A DNA stretch of 39,297 nucleotides, taken from positions 1 through 39,297 of the forward strand of contig CADAKW010000007.1 of NCBI GenBank assembly GCA_902788645.1. Direction: 5' to 3'. Every line of letters starts with the position of its first letter. Position 1 is the first letter of the stretch. The notes under the pieces were generated by a model. The model saw only the letters and a list, made by a program, of their open reading frames with translations, was not told the origin of the DNA and did not search any database. The stretch comes from an uncultured Lachnospiraceae bacterium. GTDB lineage: Bacteria; Bacillota; Clostridia; Lachnospirales; Lachnospiraceae. This document shows, piece after piece, positions 32,922-39,297 of the stretch. A program made the position numbers and the translations under genes.

Positions 32922-33330
32922 TTACAGCACTTTCCAGTACCCTGCCTTTTTTGAACCAACCCTCTCTATATAACCATTGTCTCTTAAAAATGCCATATTA
33001 TTTTCCACTGCTGTCTCACTCACACCTAATATGTTATGAAGCTCTGCAGTTGTAATGTTCGGGTTATCCCTCATTTCTGAAATGATTTTTTGCCTTCTGG
33101 AATTTAATGGTTTTTTATCCCCAACCTTTTTCCCAACTTTATTCCCAACCTTATTTATTCTCTCAAATGGAATCGTTACAACAATCGAATTCTCTCTAAA
33201 TGAAAATGCATCTTTCCCGTACATTTCCGTAATCTTAGGGACTCCTCGACCTGATTTCTCACTTATATGCAGTTGAAGAAATATCTCTGACAATTTTTCG
33301 TTTACCGGAATTGATTCTCCTAAGAAAAAT
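32922..33330 (-). pseudogene. C-terminal remnant of an AlbA_2/HATPase-type ATP-binding transcriptional regulator
   Basis: The frame has no start of its own. From about 33330 it reads GFFLGESIPVNEKLSEIF, then LHISEKSGRGVPKITEMYGK, the end of the HATPase_c_4-type region found in RecG-like AlbA_2 proteins. A Lys/Gly/Val-rich linker (KVGNKVGKKVGDKK) and a winged-helix domain (SRRQKIISEMRDNPNITTAELHNILGVSETAVENN) follow, ending YWKVL. The N-terminal AlbA_2 and most of the ATP-binding region are absent. A 123-codon frame from a TTG at 33293 could be expressed as a stand-alone winged-helix protein, but no SD supports that. AT-rich like its neighbours. Confidence 0.7.
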
Positions 33331-33420
33331 CCCTCCTTTTTTCTTAATATCGTGCAAAAAAAGACGTATGAAAGCGAACACTTTTTTGCCAGTCACTCTC
33401 TAGCAACTACATTTTCATGA

Positions 33421-33454
33421 CACAAAAGGCACCTACATTCCTGCAAGCGCCTTT
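33421..33454 (-). terminator. Terminator of the ATPase/TOPRIM-like module
   Basis: AAAGGCGC pairs with GTGCCTTT (one G-U) around a loop of about 14 bases, followed by TTGTGTC on the minus strand. It lies 18 bases past the stop of the second gene. Confidence 0.55.
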
Positions 33455-33471
33455 CATAATTTCAATTATTC

Positions 33472-33990
33472 TTATCGCAACAAATCCAGCAAGGTATATT
33501 CACCTTTTTGAACTTTTGACATTTCATGATATTTCTTTATTGCAGCCACAAGAACCGTCGGATTGCTAAAGTAGCGTTTCACAAAATCATAGGACTTTAC
33601 CTCTGGCATCTTCAAATCTTCTTTGCAGAAACTACTGGGTTTCTTCCCTGATTTCTTGAATTCTTTATACTTATTCTCATTGAAGATGATTAGCATCTCT
33701 ATTTCCGGTGCAGTAATGACATTAATCACATCCACCTTTCCCGCATACGCCTTACTAAGCTTAAAGTTCTCACGTCTGGAATCAAGTATTCTGACAACAG
33801 AAATTTTATCCATGAATCCTTTTCTCAAATATTTTTCTTCAAATTTCTTGCCTTCCCGACAACGGATTACTTCTTCCTCAAGCATCTCTTCTCTGTTGAA
33901 AATCAAAAGACCATGATCCAGAAGTATATCCATGATGGCATTTTCAGCCGAGCCTTCGCAAATGCATGCTTTATATTTTGCTAATTCCAT
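33472..33990 (-). CDS. Small TOPRIM-like protein, partner of the AAA ATPase (RloB/AbiLii-like, tentative)
   Basis: A 172-residue soluble protein. CICEGSAENAIMDILLDHGLLIF (9-31) reads as the first TOPRIM motif with Glu12-Gly13 and Glu16; VVRILDSRREN (65-75) would be the acidic second motif with Asp70; VINVITAPEIEMLIIF (88-103) follows with Glu96 and Glu98. These positions suit a metal-dependent nuclease fold like RloB or the TOPRIM partner of PARIS and Gabija systems, but the resemblance is short and unproven. The ATG at 33990 has AGGAGG 5 bases upstream; the ATPase stop overlaps the SD region, so translation is coupled. AT-rich relative to core genes. Confidence 0.65.
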   Translation of the reverse strand: MELAKYKACICEGSAENAIMDILLDHGLLIFNREEMLEEEVIRCREGKKFEEKYLRKGFMDKISVVRILDSRRENFKLSKAYAGKVDVINVITAPEIEMLIIFNENKYKEFKKSGKKPSSFCKEDLKMPEVKSYDFVKRYFSNPTVLVAAIKKYHEMSKVQKGEYTLLDLLR

Positions 33991-33999
33991 GAGCACCTC

Positions 34000-35154
34000 C
34001 TATTCCAAGGAGGCAGCTATACTCTTCTTTAGTTGCATATATGCCTCGTATGTCGGAGTTGTGCCTTCAAGAAAACCGCTCTGATATGCATCGCTCTTCT
34101 TGATATCATTTCTTTTGAGTATATTGGTTAGATTCTCTACTGTGATACCATTACAATTTCTGGTGATATATATACTATCATTGCGATCATATTCATCAAG
34201 CAATTCCGGATAATGGGTAGAGAAGATAAACGTTCCACCATTTTTATTCAACCTGCTGTCCATAAAGAATCGCATCAGCGTTGTAACGATTTCTTTATTA
34301 AAATGGTTCTCGACTTCATCTACAACAATGTACCCACCACTCTGTAATATTTCCTGCGCCAGAGTAAAAGTAATCATTCCTTTTACTGTACCTGATGAAA
34401 GATAGTTATTCAGCTCCACCGGATTATTAAGAAGAATTTCCTCTTTCCCCTTAAATTTCAGATGAATCAGTGTCTTATTGTCATTTTCATCAAAATGCAG
34501 CCTCTCAATTGTCGGATCCAGAAAAGTAATAACTTCAACCGGAATCTCTTCCAAAAGCGGAAGAACATTTTCATTTGTATACTTTAAAAGATTTACAATG
34601 TGCATATGCTCCTTCATCTTTTTATTCCTGGCAATCATGATGCTTACATCATCCGACAGAAAATCCTCTCGGCCACTTCTGACTATTAATGGCTCTCTGC
34701 TTTCAAAATCAAGCATTGCTTTACGTGTAATCACCTCTGCCACGCCTTTTGTCCACAAAGATTCTGAAACAATGCTGTAACTTATTCCTTCTGACTTACT
34801 CTTCTGAGAAGTAATAATTGTTTCTAATCGACAAATTTCATTTGTTTTTTCAGAAAAGAAATATATATTCCATTTAGCTTCTTTTGCATCTCCCAAAATA
34901 TCCCTGGTTTCAATGTGGTTAATTGGCTCATTATTGATTAGTTCTAAAGCAAGCAGAATAACCCTCAGGACGGAAGTCTTTCCAGATGCATTGATACCTA
35001 TGAACCCAGTTGCTGAATTCAAATAAATATTAGAAAATAATGGATACAGAATATTCTTTTGTTCTTCTGTGATTCTCTGCTGTGCATAAAAGGTCAAATC
35101 CAGTTTTTCCTTGAATAGCGGTAATCCTTCCGCTGTAATACGAAGAAGTTTCAT
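34000..35154 (-). CDS. AAA/ABC-type ATPase of a putative two-gene defence module (AAA_21/RloA/AbiLi-like)
   Basis: A 384-residue cytoplasmic protein. Walker A is GINASGKTS (53-61), an ABC-signature-like LSSGTVKG lies at 252-259, Walker B is YIVVDEVEN (275-283, catalytic Glu280), and the H-loop is FSTHYPE (311-317, His314). The central helical insertion between Walker A and the signature is typical of AAA_15/AAA_21 proteins in RloAB, AbiL, PARIS and some retron systems. It probably senses infection or DNA structure and controls the TOPRIM-like partner encoded directly downstream. GGAGGCATTC precedes the ATG at 35154; a TTG 4 codons earlier overlaps that SD. A strong promoter lies upstream. No premature stops, so it appears functional, unlike its neighbours. 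Confidence 0.8.
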   Translation of the reverse strand: MKLLRITAEGLPLFKEKLDLTFYAQQRITEEQKNILYPLFSNIYLNSATGFIGINASGKTSVLRVILLALELINNEPINHIETRDILGDAKEAKWNIYFFSEKTNEICRLETIITSQKSKSEGISYSIVSESLWTKGVAEVITRKAMLDFESREPLIVRSGREDFLSDDVSIMIARNKKMKEHMHIVNLLKYTNENVLPLLEEIPVEVITFLDPTIERLHFDENDNKTLIHLKFKGKEEILLNNPVELNNYLSSGTVKGMITFTLAQEILQSGGYIVVDEVENHFNKEIVTTLMRFFMDSRLNKNGGTFIFSTHYPELLDEYDRNDSIYITRNCNGITVENLTNILKRNDIKKSDAYQSGFLEGTTPTYEAYMQLKKSIAASLE

Positions 35155-35180
35155 GAATGCCTCCAAATTTATTAACGCGC

Positions 35181-35258
35181 TTTTCGTTTTTATTTTAGAC
35201 TTAACAATAGTATATCACTTCGATTTCATTTTATCAACGGAATTTTCGTTTTTATTTT
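35181..35258. repeat. Two identical 16-bp direct repeats flanking the module promoter
   Basis: TTTTCGTTTTTATTTT occurs at 35181-35196 and 35243-35258, 62 bases apart. One copy lies just upstream of the -35 box, the other at about +6 to +21, bracketing the promoter like operator half-pairs for a looping or dimeric regulator. Confidence 0.6.
35209..35237 (-). promoter_or_regulatory. Strong sigmaA promoter of the ATPase/TOPRIM-like module
   Basis: TTGATA (35232-35237, minus strand) and TATACT (35209-35214) are separated by 17 bases; start near 35202, leader about 48 bases. Confidence 0.7.
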
Positions 35259-35277
35259 TTATAAAAAACTTTCCCCG

Positions 35278-36254
35278 CTACCGATGCATTGCAATCTCAA
35301 TACCATCCATATACTGCCCCAATGACATATTAAACCCCTGATAGTCCACGTTCTGAAACTCCTCTGTCATCCCCGCCACATTAACATCAACCGCTTCCTG
35401 CTGCAGGGCTTCTCTGACACACGGACATTGATCATCCCTCCCACCGGCGTAAACTTCACTGCATTACTGATAAGATTCAGCAGAACCTGATTTAGGCGAA
35501 GCTTGTCCGTAATAATGTCCTCATGCATCACATCCTGAGTATCAATATACAGATCCAGCTGCTTTGCGGAAATATTCCCCTGAATGATCGTTCGCAGATC
35601 ATGAAGAATGTCCGGAATATGTACCTCTGTCTCCTCGATCTTTACGCTGCCGCTCTCGATCCGGCTCATATCCAGCACATCATTGATCAGGCTCAGCAAA
35701 TGGGTACTGGAAATATTGATCTTATTGAGATAATCCTGCACCAGCTCCTGATTGTCAATATGCGTCGCCGCCAATGCCGTATATCCGATGATGGCATTCA
35801 TCGGCGTACGGATGTCATGGGACATATTACTTAGAAATGTCGTCTTTGCTTTATTGGCGTGTTCTGCTGCCGCGAGGGCGTTGCGAAGTGCCTCCTCGGA
35901 CTTGCGGTGTCTGTCCGTGATATTCCATGCATACTCAACAAAAACCTCTCTGCCCTCCCAGACTGTTTTTCTGGTTTTTACGGCAAAAACCTCCTGACCG
36001 TTGTCCACCTCAGTCTCAAAACATTCTCCCTCACCAAGGTGCTTCAACGGGCAAAACGGACATTGCTCTGTAAGCCCCATCATATATTCATAGCAATGCT
36101 TCCCCTGATAGGGCTGATCCAAATGACCGGTATATTTTCTGGCCGGTTCATTGGCATATATCATCGTCAGAGTTTCTGCATCACTCACCTGGATCATCTC
36201 ATTGGAGTCATTCAGAATCTGCTCCAACATACGTGTGTTATTTTCCAAAGTCAT
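35278..36254 (-). pseudogene. Truncated PAS histidine kinase, broken in the ATPase domain
   Basis: The 295-codon frame (36254-35367) encodes a PAS domain (about 10-115, with a QCPFCPLKHL Cys pair), a HisKA domain FLSNMSHDIRTPMNAIIGY (phospho-acceptor His146) and the N-box NQVLLNLISNAVKFTP (255-270). Soon after (residue 281) the sequence stops matching any kinase: the G1, F and G2 boxes are absent and the frame ends at 35367. In another frame the DNA stays open from about 35430 to a TAG at 35278, giving 50 residues ending MSLGQYMDGIEIAMHR that may belong to another gene's end. A deletion or insertion at the island border best explains this. It lacks ATP-binding capacity. Confidence 0.75.
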
Positions 36255-36302
36255 ATTTTTCTCACTTTCTATTGATTATGGTATGAATATTTTCTTATTA
36301 CC

Positions 36303-37590
36303 TTATCCCCTGAGCAGCTTCTCCACTTCCTCTCTGGCATCCAAAAAAATCTCTGTCAGTTCCGGATCAAAATCACTACCGGCGCCTTTTGCAATAATAT
36401 CAAAGCATTGATCTACCGGCATAGCATCCCGATAACATCTCTTTTGTGAAACCGCATCAAACACATCGGCAATCGCCATGACTCTGGCGTGAAGCGGAAT
36501 CTCTTCTCCCGCCAGTCTATCCGGATAACCTTTTCCGTTGTATTTCTCATGATGATATCTCGCCACTTCATATGCAATCTGCTGAAATTCCGGATTGTCC
36601 AGATTATTAAACGTATTTTGTATGATCTCACCACCTCTGGCCGCATGCTCTTTCATAATGGCATACTCCTCGTCCGTGAGCTTTCCGGGTTTTTGCAGAA
36701 TATGATCCGGCGTTGCGATCTTTCCAATATCATGAAGTGGTGCTGCATTGCTGACATTGATCAGATAATCCCGGTTTACTATGTCCCGGTAACGCTTATC
36801 TCTCCGCATTTTGTGAAGCATCAGATTGACATAAGCCCTTGTCCTTTTTAATATGACCACCGGTATTGTTGTCCCTATTTTCCACCAGAGTCGCAAAACC
36901 CTCGATCATCCGCTCATTATGAATCGTCAGCTTTCGGATGGCAGGATTTTCAAAATCCACATAAATCCCTAAAACAAGAATTGTCGGAAAAATAGCAGTC
37001 AGCAAAACTTCCGGAAAAACAATCTGAACCACAAGAATGGTTCCACAGATTACAATAAAGGACAACGTCCCCAACAATTTATCCTTTGGCAGAAATTTAT
37101 GACGTACGGTTACAAGCCAAAAAATCGCTCCATAATAAAGAATCACGGTTGCATAACATACGTACACAGAAAAGCCCATGGAATAATTCGTCGTCTGACC
37201 ATGAAGATACGACAACTGTCCCATCCCCACAACGGTCAGCACCAGAGAAATAATCTCCGGCAGACAAAAAAGAAGCTTCATTTTATTATTATTTTTGTGA
37301 AATCCAACCGTCTGATCATACATATACATCGCTGTCACAAGGATCGTGAGATCCATAAAAACAAAAAACAGCAAATGCGCCAGGTCGTTCCAAAAAGCAG
37401 GGACAACATCCTGATGATTTACCGTCCATGACGTTACCCCATCAAAGATGACAGCCCAGGGAGCCGTAACCATCAGAGCATCAAAATAACGATTACGGAC
37501 GAGCTTTTCGCCTAATGTTGCCTTCACATATGTCACGACAATATAAAGAATCACTAAAAGACATCCGATTTGTAATTTTATGTAAATCAT
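36303..37590 (-). pseudogene. Membrane HD-GYP phosphodiesterase gene with a one-base frameshift
   Basis: The first frame (37590-36796, SD AGAGGAAATAAAT) gives an N-terminal membrane domain of seven or eight helices, then GFATLVENRDNNTGGHIK, the usual HD-GYP entry. The second frame (from about 36896) continues RTRAYVNLMLHKMRRDK, HDIGKIATPDHIL, HAARGGE and HHEKYNGKGYPD, so the HD and GYP residues are intact. The switch falls in a run of five A bases (36845-36849), where one A too many breaks the frame. The joined product would be about 425 residues and would hydrolyse c-di-GMP or related cyclic dinucleotides. Either it is a recent pseudogene or the base is an assembly error. Confidence 0.8.
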
Positions 37591-37640
37591 ATTTATTTCC
37601 TCTGTTTTGCACGATTAAATATTCCACTTATATTTTATTA

Positions 37641-37681
37641 CAACAAAACGGCATCCGCAACCGATAAATTGCGAATGCCGT
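37641..37681 (-). terminator. Terminator of the carbohydrate-binding protein gene
   Basis: A 13-bp stem ACGGCATTCGCAA with TTGCGGATGCCGT (one G-U pair) is followed by TTTGTTGTAAT on the minus strand. Confidence 0.75.
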
Positions 37682-37746
37682 CTATTTATCACTATACTAT
37701 GGCAAAATTGTTGGTTTTTTCGTTTATTACAAAAAGGTCATTTTAA

Positions 37747-39297
37747 TTACTTTAATACAATATCGCTGATCACCGGTGCGCCGCTTCCGCCGCCAACACC
37801 ACAATTCAGGGTAATGGTCTTTCCGGCAGTCCAGTTACCGTCCCAGCCCGGATTACTTACACGGTAACGGTTATTTCCGAGGCCCTTGCACTCGCCGCTC
37901 CACATAGATGTGATCTCGCGGTCCAGAGTAAACTCAACGGTCCAGCCGTTTGTAAAGCTTACACCGGAATTATTTGTCAGAGTGATCTGTGCAATTCCGC
38001 CGCTGCCCCAATCGCTGGTGAGCTTCACACTTCCTGTTACCTTGCCGTCATCAGCCGGTTCTGTGGTTGGCGCTACAGTCGGTGCAACGGTTGGCTCCAC
38101 GGTCGGTTCTGTGGTTGGCGCTACTGTCGGTGCCTGAGTTGGTGCTACTGTCGGCTCTACCGTTGGTGCTACAGTTGGTGCCTGGGTTGGTGCAACTGTC
38201 GGCTCTACCGTCGGTGCCACAGTTGGTTCTACAGTAGGCTCCGGTGTCTCACTGCCATTTCCTGCAATGGAAAGCTTCACGATCTTTCCGCCGTTCCATA
38301 CAGACAGGCAGAGATATGTCACATTAGAGTTATCCTTAATGTTCATGGTTGCTTTCAGCTCTTTGACCGTATATGTTCTGGTGATCTCCTCTGTCGCATT
38401 GCTTGCGGCTGAATAATTATCACCGTTCTGCCACTGATTATCTACCGATGCTCCCCAGCCGAGAATACCCCAGTTTCCATGAGATGGATCGGTACATGTG
38501 TAGACAACTGTTACAATATCATCATCTGCCGCATCCATCAGCCATGATGCATCGTTTGTTGCATAAGTGGATGTCAGATTGGAGGCAATGATCTTTTCTC
38601 CTGTGATCACTGGTGTCTCCGTTGGTTTTACGGTTGGTGCAACGGTCGGCTCTGCCGTCGGTGCTTCTGTTGGCTTCGCAGTTGGTGCCTTTGTTGGCTC
38701 TGCTGTCGGTGCAACTGTTGGTGCCTTTGTCGGCTCTACCGTCGGTGCAGCTGTTGGTTTTACAGTCGGCGCAACGGTCGGCTCTACTGTTGGTGCGACG
38801 GTTGGCTCTGTTACATTTCCATCAATTCCTGATACTTCGAAGTTCATCTTGACGGTATTCATTGTCTGATAATTTACATTATTAAAGTATGCCTTATAAT
38901 TTGAATTTTCTACAGTCACATTATTGATGTGGGTATTTGCCCATACATTAATAAATGAGAAGTTAAAGATCGGACAAATCAGACCATCATCGGATGCCTT
39001 CTGAGATACATCATAGGTAAAGGTATCATTCTTCATGGTGTATTCCTGTCCGTTGATCTCGAAGGATTTTACCTTCACGGTTGCCTTATTAAATACAGAA
39101 GCCTCATCATCTGCCACATTGATATCCTTAATATAGAGAGATCCAATGTTCTGCAGCTGGCTCTTGGTTGCCTCCAGAGACAGCGAGAAATCTCCGCCGC
39201 CGGAATAAATATCAACATACTCATCACTGATCACAGACTGCCAGCTTGCAGTCTCCAGCAGATACAATTTGGCACGTACATATTCTGCCTTTGGCAC
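37747..39297 (-). CDS. Secreted carbohydrate-binding protein with C-terminal CBM2-like module, 5' part outside window
   Basis: 516 residues are visible; the true start lies beyond the right edge (a GTG at 39297 is only the edge codon). Residues 1-155 form a beta-sandwich-like domain (FSLSLEATKSQLQNIGSLYIKD, KVKSFEINGQEYTM). A Pro/Thr/Ala/Val linker of the APTVEPT type spans about 160-230. A second beta domain (about 230-345, WGILGWGASVDNQWQNG, ITRTYTVKELKATM) and another PT linker (350-415) follow. Residues 419-516 have a CBM2-type pattern with surface tryptophans in NGWTVEF, SMWSG and NPGWDGNWT. A catalytic domain, for example a glycoside hydrolase, may lie upstream. Target glycan, possibly cellulose or xylan, is inferred from CBM2. 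Confidence 0.85.
   Translation of the reverse strand: MPKAEYVRAKLYLLETASWQSVISDEYVDIYSGGGDFSLSLEATKSQLQNIGSLYIKDINVADDEASVFNKATVKVKSFEINGQEYTMKNDTFTYDVSQKASDDGLICPIFNFSFINVWANTHINNVTVENSNYKAYFNNVNYQTMNTVKMNFEVSGIDGNVTEPTVAPTVEPTVAPTVKPTAAPTVEPTKAPTVAPTAEPTKAPTAKPTEAPTAEPTVAPTVKPTETPVITGEKIIASNLTSTYATNDASWLMDAADDDIVTVVYTCTDPSHGNWGILGWGASVDNQWQNGDNYSAASNATEEITRTYTVKELKATMNIKDNSNVTYLCLSVWNGGKIVKLSIAGNGSETPEPTVEPTVAPTVEPTVAPTQAPTVAPTVEPTVAPTQAPTVAPTTEPTVEPTVAPTVAPTTEPADDGKVTGSVKLTSDWGSGGIAQITLTNNSGVSFTNGWTVEFTLDREITSMWSGECKGLGNNRYRVSNPGWDGNWTAGKTITLNCGVGGGSGAPVISDIVLK

Noticed and set aside
33472-35154. Assignment of the two-gene module to PARIS, Gabija or AbiL by name
   Set aside because: Only short motifs match. 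Protein lengths differ from the named systems and no search could be run, so it is left as similar but unassigned.
36845-36852. Programmed -1 frameshift at an A-rich slippery site in the HD-GYP gene
   Set aside because: A AAA AAG favours -1, but joining the two parts needs +1 (one base skipped), so a programmed -1 event cannot rescue the product.

Overview
The window looks like chromosome of a spore-forming, Gram-positive anaerobe of the Lachnospiraceae type (Clostridia). The evidence is spoIIR, AzlCD, an L10-leader rplJL cassette, MBOAT/DHHW/DUF4358 secretion genes, lipoprotein and Thr/Pro-linker surface proteins, moderate GC in core genes and GGAGG-type ribosome binding sites almost everywhere. 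The genus cannot be named from the sequence. No tRNA, rRNA, CRISPR array or intact insertion sequence was recognised.

Layout. 1-3168 (-): a large secreted surface protein (Big2-like, InlB/MucBP-like repeats, Thr/Pro linker, CAP-associated domain) that runs off the left edge. 3388-4958 (+): a tiny Asn/Ser-rich protein with a dyad over its promoter, a rhodanese and an AEC-family permease. 4970-9350 (-): a four-gene unit (DUF4358, lipoprotein DHHW, MBOAT, DHHW) that probably O-acylates an extracellular polymer. 9503-14966 (-): class A PBP, YdcF, AzlC, AzlD and a GT2 glycosyltransferase. 15212-16614 (+): spoIIR, with a sigmaF-like promoter, and a DUF1934 protein. 16615-19154 (-): membrane protein, PlsC and a VanY-type D,D-carboxypeptidase with a long, internally repeated, terminator-rich leader. 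19585-20466 (+): ispE. 20616-21983: an uncharacterised intracellular protein (-) and a Pro/Cys-rich protein (+) with a sigmaK-like promoter. 22047-24680 (-): L10 leader, rplJ, rplL, terminator, MATE exporter. 24746-26450: a C39-like peptidase (-) and signal peptidase I (+). 26632-31688 (-): galK, a PAS3-GGDEF-EAL protein with both signature motifs degenerate, and serS, closely spaced behind one promoter. 31783-32247 (-): low-molecular-weight protein tyrosine phosphatase. 32500-37590 (-): an AT-rich accessory segment and its damaged borders, described below. 37747-39297 (-): a secreted carbohydrate-binding protein ending in a CBM2-like module, cut by the right edge.

The accessory segment is the most unusual part. 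It holds one intact two-gene module, an AAA/ABC-type ATPase plus a small TOPRIM-like protein. The genes are translationally coupled, end in a terminator and are driven by a near-consensus promoter flanked by two identical 16-bp direct repeats. Around it lie only wrecks: the N-terminus of an OLD-like ATPase with an in-frame stop, the C-terminus of an AlbA_2/HATPase-type regulator, a histidine kinase cut inside its ATPase domain, and an HD-GYP protein with a one-base frameshift. This looks like a decayed defence island in which only the ATPase/TOPRIM pair has stayed intact.

Other points of interest are the alternating hairpin/terminator leader of the carboxypeptidase gene, the operon pairing a degenerate c-di-GMP protein with galK and serS, and several palindromes placed on or just after promoters. 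All functions are read from sequence motifs alone; no database search was possible.
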